Assembly: GCA_034440115.1 (NCBI GenBank)
Contig: JAWXBM010000158.1
Location: 1 to 17,126 of the forward strand
Length of the DNA: 17,126 bases
Source of the DNA: JAWXBM01 sp034440115
GTDB lineage: Bacteria > Pseudomonadota > Gammaproteobacteria > Xanthomonadales > SZUA-36
Direction of reading: 5' to 3'
A program made the translations under genes and the position numbers. Shown piece after piece: positions 1 to 7,178 of the stretch. Every line of letters begins with the position of its first letter. The stretch's first letter is position 1. The notes under the pieces were generated by a model. The model did no database searches. It saw nothing but the letters and a program-made list of their open reading frames with translations, and had not been told where the DNA came from.

Positions 1-540
1 GACAAGGGCACCACCGGACTCGGTGATGGCGAGCGCGTGAGCAAAGACAGCCTGCGGGTTGAGGCTTACGGCACCGTCGATGAATTGAACAGCGTGGTAG
101 GCCTGGTACTGGCCTCCGAGCTGCCAATGGACTTACGCGTCTGCCTGACCCGCATCCAGCATGAACTGTTCGATCTGGGCGGTGAGCTATGCATGCCTGG
201 CACGGTACTGATTCCGCACAGCTATGTAATCGACCTGGAACAGGATCTGGACGCCTTCAATGCCGACCTGCCGCCGCTGAAGGATTTCATTTTACCGGGC
301 GGAACCGAATCAGCCGCTCGTTGCCATCTGGCCCGCACCGTGGCCCGACGTGCTGAAAGGCGGCTGGTGAGCCTGGCGCATGTCGAAAAGGTCAACGACG
401 TATCGGTGCGTTATTTAAATCGCCTGTCGGATCTGTTGTTTGTGGTGTCCCGCGTATTGGCCCGCAGCGAAGGTGGCATGGAAATTCTCTGGTTGCATGG
501 TGACAAGCGTTTGCCGCCGGCAAAGCCGCTGGAAAATTAA
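1..540 (+). CDS. pduO: PduO-type cob(I)alamin adenosyltransferase, 5' end outside the window
   Basis: Transfers the 5'-deoxyadenosyl group of ATP to cob(I)alamin, the last step in making adenosylcobalamin, in the cytoplasm. The reading frame is open from base 1; about ten N-terminal residues are missing, since the visible protein begins at DKGTTGLGDG, the ATP-binding segment normally preceded by TRTG. Further family motifs are VDELNSVVG, the arginine-rich RRAERRL helix and LNRLSDLLFVVSRVLAR near the C-terminus, where R and N contact ATP. About 179 residues are visible, against roughly 190 for the family. A GTG at 37 falls inside the conserved region and is not the start. The gene runs convergently towards the acyltransferase, with a REP hairpin 10 bases after its stop. 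The family assignment is firm; the symbol follows the PduO type and does not imply propanediol metabolism. Confidence 0.93.
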   Translation, partial: DKGTTGLGDGERVSKDSLRVEAYGTVDELNSVVGLVLASELPMDLRVCLTRIQHELFDLGGELCMPGTVLIPHSYVIDLEQDLDAFNADLPPLKDFILPGGTESAARCHLARTVARRAERRLVSLAHVEKVNDVSVRYLNRLSDLLFVVSRVLARSEGGMEILWLHGDKRLPPAKPLEN

Positions 541-549
541 CCGCAATAC

Positions 550-610
550 TGTAGGAGCGCGCTCTGCGCGCGATTAATCCATTTAATCGCGCGCAGAGCG
601 CGCTCCTACA
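550..610. repeat. REP-type palindrome, possible bidirectional terminator
   Basis: Two perfect 28-base inverted arms (550-577 and 583-610) surround a 5-base loop, tccat. Each arm begins, reading inward, with TGTAGGAGCGCGC. That head matches the GTAGGAGCG class of REP/BIME elements dispersed in Pseudomonas, Xanthomonas and relatives and usually mobilised by RAYT (TnpA-REP) transposases. The element lies between two convergent genes, and its right arm encodes the final codons and stop of the acyltransferase. The structure is read directly; the REP identity is by resemblance, and no other copy is visible in this window. Confidence 0.85.
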
Positions 611-1500
611 ATAGCCAGAATGGCTGCATCTTTTTCCAACCATTGCTGATCCATCCAGGCCTGTAAATCGCTGCGGAAAGTACGATCACGGCGAAATTCG
701 CGACCCAGCAGTTCGGCAGGAATTTCCTTCAGTTCCGCCCGCACCACGATGCGTGAGATCTGCCCCGAAACCAATTGCCAGAAAGTGGGTGGTTCGGCAT
801 GATCCTGGTTCGGATACACAATAGTCACATCTACCATGCTATCCAGTTGATCTCCCAGCGCGTAAAACACCTGACCTATGCCACCAATGCGGGGTATGAG
901 CAGTCTCTGAAATGGGCTGCCACTGGTCTTGTGCTTTTCTTCTGAAAACCGCGTTCCTTCCGGAAAGCTCATCATGGCCACAGGGATTTCACGAAATTTC
1001 TCACAAGCCTTGCGAGCGTTATCCAGATCCTTACCCGCCAGGCTGGGTTTTCTCCTGACCTGATCTTTCGAGTAACGCTGCATAAAAGGGAAATCCAGCG
1101 ACCACCAGGCCAGGCCCAAAAAGGGCACCCAGAACAGTTCCTTTTTCAGAAAGAAGCGCAGCAGCGGCAAGCGCCGGTTAAAACTGCGTTGCAAAGCGAT
1201 GATATCCACCCAGGATTGATGATTGCTACTGACGATGTAACAGCCCTGATAATCCAGGGCCTGTGGAATTTGGATATCCCAACGTGTGGCGCGAAACAGG
1301 TCAAGCACACTGTTGTTGATGCCAGTCCAGAGTTCAACCAGGCTGGCCAACCAAAGGCGCACTTTGCCGCGGGCGGATTCGCCTGGTGCCAGGAACCGGA
1401 CCAGCCCGCCCAGGCTTATCAGCGTGGCAAGCACGATGGTATTGATGCCGATCAGCAGCAACGCTGCAGCGCCTTTGAGCGCGGTCAGGATTTTTGCCAA
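583..1500 (-). CDS. YihG-like 1-acyl-sn-glycerol-3-phosphate acyltransferase (PlsC family)
   Basis: A 305-residue membrane acyltransferase likely to act on lysophosphatidic acid or another lysophospholipid. An N-terminal hydrophobic helix (residues 8-35) is followed by the catalytic HX4D motif NHQSWVD (H94, D99) and the acceptor-binding motif FPEGTR (179-184). Segments such as WVPFLGLAWWSLDFPFM and KACEKFR match E. coli YihG rather than PlsC. The only plausible start is a TTG at 1498-1500, two bases after the mmsA stop (TGA, 1503-1505); an in-frame TAG sits just upstream, so translational coupling to mmsA is likely. The last eight codons (VGARSARD) and the stop are supplied by the REP right arm, so the C-terminus is probably a recent replacement. 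Its metabolic link to mmsA is unclear; it may simply share the transcript. Confidence 0.88.
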   Translation of the reverse strand: MAKILTALKGAAALLLIGINTIVLATLISLGGLVRFLAPGESARGKVRLWLASLVELWTGINNSVLDLFRATRWDIQIPQALDYQGCYIVSSNHQSWVDIIALQRSFNRRLPLLRFFLKKELFWVPFLGLAWWSLDFPFMQRYSKDQVRRKPSLAGKDLDNARKACEKFREIPVAMMSFPEGTRFSEEKHKTSGSPFQRLLIPRIGGIGQVFYALGDQLDSMVDVTIVYPNQDHAEPPTFWQLVSGQISRIVVRAELKEIPAELLGREFRRDRTFRSDLQAWMDQQWLEKDAAILAIVGARSARD

Positions 1501-1502
1501 CG

Positions 1503-3032
1503 TCAGCTACCGCTGGGAAAGGTGTATCTGGCCTTTTCGCGAACACCGCCCGTTGGCCAGCGTTGGGTGATGGTTTTGCGCCGGGTATAAAAAGTCACGG
1601 AATCCGGGCCGTAGGCATACAGATCGCCAAACAGCGAGCGCTTCCAACCGCCAAAGCTGTGGTAAGCCACCGGCACTGGTAAAGGCACGTTGATACCAAC
1701 CATGCCCACCTTGATGTTGTCACTGAAATAACGCGCCGCTTCACCATCACGGGTAAAAATGCAGGTACCGTTGCCGTATTCATGCGCATCAATCAGGTCC
1801 ATGGCCTGTTGCATGTCTTCCGCGCGTACCACGCACAGCACCGGGCCAAAAATTTCATCCTGGTAGATTTTCATTTCTGGCGTTACACGATCAAACAAGG
1901 TACCGCCAAGGAAAAAGCCATTTTCATGGCCGGCCACTTTCAGGCCGCGACCATCAACCACCAGTTCAGCACCCTCTGCGACGCCCAGATCAACATAACC
2001 ACGCACCCGGTCGCGCGCCTCGGCGGTCACCAGCGGACCCATATCGTTGTTGTTGTTGCAGCCGGCTCCGACTTTCAGACCAGCGAGCTGTTCTTTCAGC
2101 TTGCCCACCAGTGCATTGGCCGTTTCATCGCCCACCGCCACTGCCACCGAAATGGCCATGCAGCGTTCGCCGCAGGAACCATAGGCCGCGCCCATCAGGG
2201 CCGAGACCGCATTATCAAGATCAGCATCCGGCATCACGATGGCGTGATTCTTGGCCCCGCCCAAAGCCTGAATGCGTTTGCCGTGCGCGGTACCGGTGCG
2301 GTAGATGTACTCAGCAATGGCGGTAGAGCCTACGAAGGAAACCGCTTGCACGCGTGGATCTTTCAACAGGGTATCCACTGCTTCCTTGTCGCCATTCACT
2401 ACGTTGAACACACCATCAGGCAACCCGGCCTCTTTCAACAATCGGCCGATAAACATGGGCGCAGATGGATCGCGCTCAGATGGCTTGAGAATAAAGCAAT
2501 TACCGCAGACCAACGCCATGGGGTACATCCACATCGGCACCATGGCCGGAAAATTGAATGGCGTGATACCAGCGACCACACCCAAGGGTTGGAATTCACT
2601 CCAGCAATCAATCGCCGGGCCAGCATTTTTGCTGTGCTCGCCTTTGAGCAATTCCGGTGCGCCACAGGCGTATTCCACCACCTCGATACCGCGCTGCAAT
2701 TCACCCAATGCATCGTGCAGCACCTTGCCATGCTCTTCGGTGATCAGCGCAGCTATTTCATCAGCGTGCTGTTCCAGCAGTTCCTTGAAACGAAACATGA
2801 CGCGCGCACGTTTTTGTGGCGGCGTGTCCCGCCATTGCGGAAAGGCCTGTTCGGCAGCGGTAATTGCCTGTTCGACCGTGGCCTTGCTGGCCAATGCGAC
2901 CTCGCGCACTACCTGGCCGGTGGCCGGGTTATAAACGGCCTGGCTGCGACCATCAGGTTCAAGCATTTCGCCGTTAATGAAATGGCCGATAGTTTCTACG
3001 CTAGCCAGCGCTTGTGCTGCTGTTGTGTTCAT
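1503..3032 (-). CDS. mmsA: CoA-acylating methylmalonate/malonate-semialdehyde dehydrogenase
   Basis: Oxidises methylmalonate semialdehyde to propionyl-CoA, or malonate semialdehyde to acetyl-CoA, using NAD and CoA with loss of CO2. It has 509 residues, the usual length. The MmsA subgroup of aldehyde dehydrogenases is shown by GITPFNFPAMVPMWMYP (N160 of the oxyanion site), FVGSTAIAEYIY and the catalytic cysteine C291 in CGERCMA. The conserved tail VTFYTRRKTITQRW is present. The ATG at 3030-3032 follows an AAAGGA ribosome site. It lies 103 bases after the aminotransferase gene on the same strand. Together with bauA the likely physiological substrate is malonate semialdehyde from beta-alanine, although valine catabolism (with an mmsB outside the window) is not excluded. 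The family call is very secure. Confidence 0.95.
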   Translation of the reverse strand: MNTTAAQALASVETIGHFINGEMLEPDGRSQAVYNPATGQVVREVALASKATVEQAITAAEQAFPQWRDTPPQKRARVMFRFKELLEQHADEIAALITEEHGKVLHDALGELQRGIEVVEYACGAPELLKGEHSKNAGPAIDCWSEFQPLGVVAGITPFNFPAMVPMWMYPMALVCGNCFILKPSERDPSAPMFIGRLLKEAGLPDGVFNVVNGDKEAVDTLLKDPRVQAVSFVGSTAIAEYIYRTGTAHGKRIQALGGAKNHAIVMPDADLDNAVSALMGAAYGSCGERCMAISVAVAVGDETANALVGKLKEQLAGLKVGAGCNNNNDMGPLVTAEARDRVRGYVDLGVAEGAELVVDGRGLKVAGHENGFFLGGTLFDRVTPEMKIYQDEIFGPVLCVVRAEDMQQAMDLIDAHEYGNGTCIFTRDGEAARYFSDNIKVGMVGINVPLPVPVAYHSFGGWKRSLFGDLYAYGPDSVTFYTRRKTITQRWPTGGVREKARYTFPSGS

Positions 3033-3135
3033 AATTTTTTCCTTTCGAGTCTGGAAAATTTGCTCAGACTCCCTTCTTTATAACCCAAGCGGCAAAAAAC
3101 CGCACTTTGGCCGTTTGTCAGTTATGGCTCGAGAA

Positions 3136-4458
3136 TCAGTCCAGGCTGTCCATGACTTTGCGGATTTTTTCGAATGAACGTGTCATCTCGTCCGGTTTCG
3201 AGTTCAGGAAAGGCGCGAATTGCAGAATATCCATGCCGTTGCGAATTACCTGATCTTCTTCCCAGAAGCATTTTTTGTGCATCTCTGTGCCGCGCGCACC
3301 TGGTGCTCCGTCGCGTGAATGCATCTCAATGGCGCCCATCAGGCCGAAATTGCGCACATCCTTGACCTTGGGATGATCATCGAAGGAATGTAACAGCGCT
3401 TCGAAATGAGCTTCCAGCGCACGGGCCTGTTCAAAAGTACCTTCGATCTCATAGGTTTCCATGGCCGCGATGCCAGCAGCAGCCGCAATCGGGTGACCGG
3501 AATAGGTGTAACCGTGGAACAACTCAATCGCGCCTGCCGGGCCTTGCATAAAGGCTTCGTATACGGTGTCGTTAACAAATACGCCGCCCATGGGAATCAC
3601 GCCATTGGTCAAACCCTTGGCGGTGGTGATGATATCGGGCGTCACGCCAAAACGTTGTGCGCCGAATGCATGGCCCACCCGGCCAAACGCGGTAATGACC
3701 TCATCGAATATGAGCAGGATGCCATGACGATGGCAAATTTCCCGCAGCTTCTCGAGGTAACCCACGGGCGGTGGTAATACGCCGGTGGAACCAGCCACCG
3801 GCTCAACGATAACGGCAGCAATATTGCTGGCATCGTGCAAGGCGCACAGGCGTTCCAGGTCATCGGCCAGGTGCGCACCCCAGCTTGGCTGGCCACGACT
3901 GAACGCGTTATGTTCCAGGTCCCAGGTGTGGCGCATATGATCCACCGCGGGCAACAGGCTGGCGCCAAAGGCCTTGCGGTTGGGTGACATACCACCCACT
4001 GACATGCCACCAAAATTAACTCCGTGATAGCCGCGCTCACGGCCGATCAGGCGGGTGCGATGACCCTCGCCACGGGCGCGGTGATAAGCCAGGGCGATTT
4101 TCAGCGCGGTATCCACCGACTCCGAGCCGGAATTGGTGAAGAACACGTGATTGATATTGTCCGGCGCCATGGCCGTAACTTTTTCCGCCAACTGGAATAC
4201 CCGGTCACTACCGCCCTGAAAACCAAGGCAGTAATCCAGCTTGGCTACCTGCTTCTGCACCGCTTCGACGATACGCGGATGACAATGCCCTAAACCGCAG
4301 GTCCACAACCCGGAAAAGGCATCGTAGGCTTTGCGCCCATCGGCAGTCTGATAGTAATGCCCTTCTGCACCAACGATAATGCGTGGCTTCTGTTTGAAGT
4401 CCCGGTTAGGGGTAAAGGGCATCCAGTAGGCGTCTACCGCCGCGGCCGAAACAGTCAT
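3136..4458 (-). CDS. bauA: beta-alanine (omega-amino acid):pyruvate aminotransferase, class III PLP enzyme
   Basis: Transfers the terminal amino group of beta-alanine, and probably related omega-amines, to pyruvate, giving malonate semialdehyde and L-alanine. The 440-residue protein has the N-terminal WMPFTPNR, the PLP-phosphate segment NSGSES (109-114), the aspartate D252 in IFDEVITAFGR that contacts the pyridine nitrogen, and the Schiff-base lysine K281 in TTAKGLTNG. It aligns along its length with P. aeruginosa BauA and the P. putida omega-amino acid:pyruvate aminotransferase (SGLWTCGLGH, HDASNIAAVIVEP, ELFHGYTYSGHP). The ATG at 4456-4458 follows AGAGGAG. A perfect TATAAT lies about 40 bases upstream. 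It is first in a minus-strand unit with mmsA. It could also accept putrescine-type substrates (SpuC-like); substrate range cannot be read from sequence alone. Confidence 0.92.
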   Translation of the reverse strand: MTVSAAAVDAYWMPFTPNRDFKQKPRIIVGAEGHYYQTADGRKAYDAFSGLWTCGLGHCHPRIVEAVQKQVAKLDYCLGFQGGSDRVFQLAEKVTAMAPDNINHVFFTNSGSESVDTALKIALAYHRARGEGHRTRLIGRERGYHGVNFGGMSVGGMSPNRKAFGASLLPAVDHMRHTWDLEHNAFSRGQPSWGAHLADDLERLCALHDASNIAAVIVEPVAGSTGVLPPPVGYLEKLREICHRHGILLIFDEVITAFGRVGHAFGAQRFGVTPDIITTAKGLTNGVIPMGGVFVNDTVYEAFMQGPAGAIELFHGYTYSGHPIAAAAGIAAMETYEIEGTFEQARALEAHFEALLHSFDDHPKVKDVRNFGLMGAIEMHSRDGAPGARGTEMHKKCFWEEDQVIRNGMDILQFAPFLNSKPDEMTRSFEKIRKVMDSLD

Positions 4459-4489
4459 AAGGCTCCTCTGATCTTTGCTGGTGAGTCTG

Positions 4490-4527
4490 AATGTCTATTA
4501 TATTTAACATCTCACTCGACTGGCCAG
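4490..4527 (-). promoter_or_regulatory. Candidate promoter of the bauA-mmsA unit
   Basis: On the minus strand a perfect -10 hexamer TATAAT occupies 4502-4497, placing a start site near 4490, about 30 bases before the bauA ATG. No good -35 hexamer is found at 16-18 bases; that position holds the 8-base palindrome CTGGCCAG (4520-4527). A strong -10 with a poor -35 over a palindrome suggests activator dependence, but that is inference. Confidence 0.5.
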
Positions 4528-4531
4528 CAAA

Positions 4532-4563
4532 ATTTTTGCCAGCAGTAGTCTGCTGGCAAAAAT
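4532..4563 (-). terminator. Rho-independent terminator after the TorF-family gene
   Basis: A perfect 14-bp stem (4532-4545 with 4550-4563; arm ATTTTTGCCAGCAG) with a 4-base loop, ending in a run of five T on either strand. It lies 64 bases past the stop of the minus-strand gene at 4628. It insulates that gene from the bauA promoter immediately downstream and could work in both directions. Confidence 0.8.
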
Positions 4564-4627
4564 CCAGGTCCCCACCTACTTACAATGCCTTTCTTGTTAT
4601 GCCTTGATCACGGCTACAACAGACTGC

Positions 4628-5365
4628 TCAGGGGAAAGATACAGTGATGGAAGCCAACCCCCTGAGATCATTTTCAAACACACCATTCGAAATCCTGTAA
4701 GCGCCGCTCTGATCGGTGCCTACCGCCCGGGCATCCAGAGTCACATGGTCACCGATGGTGCAAGCAACACCCAAGCCATAGTTGAAATAATCCGGCGCTG
4801 CAAAGGCTAAACCTTCACTGGAGTCGAAAGCATCGCCGAAACTGTAACCGGCATAGGCAAAAACGCCAAAGCCATTGTCCCAGTCGTAGCCGACGCCGCC
4901 GTCCAGATACCATGCGCTGGCACCCACTTCGGCAAAATCATCGGAATAGGAAAGCTTCACATGGAACAGGCTCCAACTCAGGCCAGCGTAGATTTCCAGA
5001 AAATCTGCTGAACTCAGTCCCGGATAATCGTAGTATAAAAAACCCACATCCCAACTAACTCCGCTATCGCCAAAGTCACGGGTGAATCCCACCACGTAAT
5101 CCACTTCGATATCGGCATCACTGTTGGGGCCCCAGTCCAGCGAAGAACCCCAGATGGAGGCATAGAAGCCACTTTCATGCGCATAAGCTGCGCTGCCCTG
5201 CAGGGCAAAATCGCCGTCGGTTTGTGAGTAACCACGATAATCATAATCTGAGGTCACTGCCACAGAACCAGAGAATTGTGCAACTGCTGCGGAAGATACC
5301 GCGGATAGCAGAACTGTCAATGCCATGCTGGTGACTGTCGACCTGCCTGGCCTTTTGCCTTTCAT
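4628..5365 (-). CDS. TorF family putative outer-membrane porin (Gcw_chp / TIGR02001)
   Basis: A 245-residue exported beta-barrel protein of unknown solute. The N-terminus has a basic stretch (KGKRPGR), a hydrophobic core and AVA-Q at residues 29/30, a good signal peptidase I site. The mature protein begins FSGSVAVTSDYDYRGYSQTD, the signature of the Gcw_chp family, and continues as alternating aromatic/polar strands (YASIWGSSLDWG, VGFLYYDYPG, VKLSYSDDF), ending in the short strand ASITVSFP. Length is normal for the family. The ATG at 5363-5365 follows GGGGAG. It is a single-gene unit with its own terminator (4532-4563), between the beta-alanine and polyamine operons. A role as the outer-membrane channel for polyamines or amino acids is only suggested by position. 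Confidence 0.85.
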   Translation of the reverse strand: MKGKRPGRSTVTSMALTVLLSAVSSAAVAQFSGSVAVTSDYDYRGYSQTDGDFALQGSAAYAHESGFYASIWGSSLDWGPNSDADIEVDYVVGFTRDFGDSGVSWDVGFLYYDYPGLSSADFLEIYAGLSWSLFHVKLSYSDDFAEVGASAWYLDGGVGYDWDNGFGVFAYAGYSFGDAFDSSEGLAFAAPDYFNYGLGVACTIGDHVTLDARAVGTDQSGAYRISNGVFENDLRGLASITVSFP

Positions 5366-5502
5366 TATTGCTTGCTCCCCGCCGGTATTGAGCCGGTCTC
5401 TGCTTAAACTCTCAGGAGGGACAAAGCAATTGCTATGCCATGATACATATTCTGTTTTATTTCATGGGTTTGGGTGATTTTCGCTGATACATTGGGGAGG
5501 CG

Positions 5503-5601
5503 ATGCACGGCCAGCATGGTGCAGTCATCACCACCATGCACCAGCTGGGGGCAGCCTTCTTCAATCCCATTGTTATCTTGCCCCTCGCCTACAGCGCCTA
5601 A
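5503..5601 (+). other. Doubtful small reading frame of 32 codons
   Basis: An ATG at 5503 is preceded by GGGGAGG (5494-5500), only two bases away, and opens a 32-codon frame. Its second half (AAFFNPIVILPLAYSA) is hydrophobic and could cross a membrane once. An in-frame stop at 5485 closes it upstream. I recognise no family. It could be a small membrane peptide, the scrap of a lost transporter, or chance. Confidence 0.15.
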
Positions 5602-5669
5602 GGGCTCGGGGATCAGGTTCCGATAAACGAGCCGTGGGCCAGCTGCTGGAGAAACGTAACGGCCATTGG

Positions 5670-5690
5670 ATCCCGGATCAGGTCCGGGAT
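5670..5690. repeat. Short GC-rich palindrome of a dispersed-repeat type
   Basis: Arms ATCCCGGA (5670-5677) and TCCGGGAT (5683-5690) pair perfectly around TCAGG. The motif GGATCCCGG...CCGGGATGACGG is a familiar shape of intergenic dispersed repeats in many proteobacteria. There is no T run, so it is not a clear terminator, though it sits 53 bases after the gene ending at 5743 on the minus strand. Confidence 0.55.
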
Positions 5691-5703
5691 GACGGAATAA
5701 TTG

Positions 5704-5749
5704 GGGTCGAATAATTAGACCCGAAAAATTAGACCCGAAAAATCAGACG
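5704..5749. repeat. 14-base tandem repeat with a GGGTC/GACCC hairpin
   Basis: The unit AATTAGACCCGAAA occurs twice without gap (5713-5726, 5727-5740), and a degraded third start (AATCAGACG, 5741-5749) runs over the stop codon of the gene at 5743. Just before it, GGGTC (5704-5708) can pair with the GACCC of either unit. The pattern resembles the ggggtc-type repeats often seen beside IS200/RAYT elements, but that link is from general resemblance only. Confidence 0.6.
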
Positions 5750-7092
5750 TTAAGCAACAGGAACTCCCGCTCCCACGAACTGATCACTTTCTGGAATTCC
5801 CGATACTCCGCCATCTTCACCGCCTTGTAGCACTGCACAAAACGCGGACCCAGGATATCGATCAGCTCCTCACAGTCATCCAGGTAGCGGAAACCCTCTT
5901 CAATTGTCAGAGGCAAACCATAAGGCAGGTTGTGGGCACTGCCAATGATTTCCTCAGTAGGCTGGAGCTGGTTTTTGATGCCCAGATAGCCCGTAGCCAG
6001 CATGGCCGCGATGGCGATATAAGGGTTTACGTCGGCACCGCTGAGACGATGTTCGACCCGGCGGTTGGCCGGATCAGAACCCGGAACGCGCAAACCCACC
6101 GTGCGGTTGTCGTTACCCCAATGCGGATTGATCGGCGCTGATCCGCCCGGCTGCAGGCGCCGGTAAGAGTTTATGTTGGGGGCGAAAAACGGCACAGCCG
6201 CATTCATGTATTTTTGCTGCCCACCGATAAACCAGTAAAACAACTGTGATGGCGTTCCATCTTCATTGCTGAATATGTTTTGCTCGTCGTCAATGCGCAC
6301 CACGCTCTGATGCACATGCATGGCACTGCCTGGCTCATTTTCATGCGGCTTTGCCATGAAAGTAGCATAGCAATTGTGATGCATTGCAGCCTCACGAACC
6401 GTGCGCTTGAACACAAACACCTGGTCAGCCAGGAGCAGCGCATCGTCGTGGTCAAAATTGATTTCCATTTGCGCGGCGCCTTCTTCATGGATCAGGGTGT
6501 CAATCCCCAGTTCCTGTGCTTCGCTGTAGTCGTACATCAATTCGAACAAAGGATCGAATTCATTTACCGCGTCAATTCCGTAGGATTTCCGGGCTGTTTC
6601 CCTGCGACCGCTGCGCCCCACCGGAGGCTCCAGAGGATAATCCGGATCCTTGTTGATTTCGGTCAGAAAAAACTCCAGCTCCGGAGCAACCACAGGTTTC
6701 CAGCCTTCTTTCCTGTACAGTTCCAGTACGGATTTCAGTACATTGCGCGGCGCCATTTGTACCGGTGTGCCATCACGGTAATAGCAATCGTGAATGATCT
6801 GTGCAGTGGGCTCATGTGCCCAGGGCACCAGCCTTACCGTAGACGGGTCGGGAAGGACATGCATGTCGCGCTCAGCAGGATCAACAATCTGCGCGTACAG
6901 CTCATCATCCGGCCAGTCGCCGGTTACCGTCTGGCCAAACAGGCTTTCCGGCAGGCGTATGCTTTCTTCCCGCAAGTACTTGTGGGCGGGCGTTATCTTG
7001 CCCCGCGCAATACCCGCAATATCGGGCACCAGGCACTCGATCTCGGTAATCTGCTTTTCTTTTAACCAGGTTTTCAAATCTTCGAAGTTCAT
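5743..7092 (-). CDS. puuA: Gamma-glutamylputrescine (polyamine) synthetase, glutamine synthetase family
   Basis: Likely joins glutamate to putrescine or another polyamine with ATP, the first step of the gamma-glutamylated putrescine pathway. The 449-residue protein has the short-form (type III-like) layout of PuuA and Pseudomonas PauA: an N-terminal beta-grasp part (about 1-110), then the catalytic domain with metal-binding E138/E140 (APELEFFLTE), the HEEGAAQMEINF segment (202-213), H259 in MHVHQSV, NDNRTVGLRVPGS and EHRLSGADVNPYIAIAA. The adenylylation loop of true GlnA is absent. It is third in the unit regulator-agmatinase-synthetase, 86 bases after the agmatinase stop. That context favours putrescine as substrate. 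Other GS-like amide ligases (anilide, ethanolamine) cannot be fully excluded. The ATG at 7090-7092 was chosen because the conserved N-terminus begins there. Confidence 0.88.
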   Translation of the reverse strand: MNFEDLKTWLKEKQITEIECLVPDIAGIARGKITPAHKYLREESIRLPESLFGQTVTGDWPDDELYAQIVDPAERDMHVLPDPSTVRLVPWAHEPTAQIIHDCYYRDGTPVQMAPRNVLKSVLELYRKEGWKPVVAPELEFFLTEINKDPDYPLEPPVGRSGRRETARKSYGIDAVNEFDPLFELMYDYSEAQELGIDTLIHEEGAAQMEINFDHDDALLLADQVFVFKRTVREAAMHHNCYATFMAKPHENEPGSAMHVHQSVVRIDDEQNIFSNEDGTPSQLFYWFIGGQQKYMNAAVPFFAPNINSYRRLQPGGSAPINPHWGNDNRTVGLRVPGSDPANRRVEHRLSGADVNPYIAIAAMLATGYLGIKNQLQPTEEIIGSAHNLPYGLPLTIEEGFRYLDDCEELIDILGPRFVQCYKAVKMAEYREFQKVISSWEREFLLLNV

Positions 7093-7178
7093 GATTTTTA
7101 CTCTTTTTGCCCCGCAGGGGCGCTTGGCGCTGAGTCTGATTTTGCAGCCGCGAATTTACCTTCGCTCTCACTGTTTGC

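Larger units (their letters stand above)
5366..5742. other. 377-bp intergenic stretch with repeats, no secure gene
   Basis: The left end (5366-5470) is the leader and promoter region of the TorF-family gene. The rest is downstream of the glutamine-synthetase-like gene and holds a doubtful 32-codon reading frame (5503-5601), a weak 6-bp stem (GGCTCG 5603-5608, CGAGCC 5628-5633), an 8-bp palindrome (5670-5690) and a 14-base tandem repeat (5704-5749). The repeats are listed separately. I see no RNA gene here. Confidence 0.6.

Noticed and set aside
550..610. CRISPR repeat or integron attC site
   Set aside because: It is a single perfect palindrome with a short loop, with no repeated spacers and no attC consensus ends.
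1782..3083. 433-codon plus-strand open frame
   Set aside because: It is antisense to mmsA in its full length and reads as a composition shadow; its translation shows no family motif, while the minus strand gives a textbook MmsA.
5406..5425. AAACTCTCAGG on the plus strand, like the 3' end of a glycine riboswitch
   Set aside because: The rest of the aptamer (GGAGAG start and the GCCGAAGG core) is not present upstream, the sequence faces away from the TorF gene, and no glycine gene follows on that strand.
6280..7065. 261-codon plus-strand open frame
   Set aside because: It is antisense to the gamma-glutamylpolyamine synthetase gene, has no recognisable motif and no ribosome site of its own.
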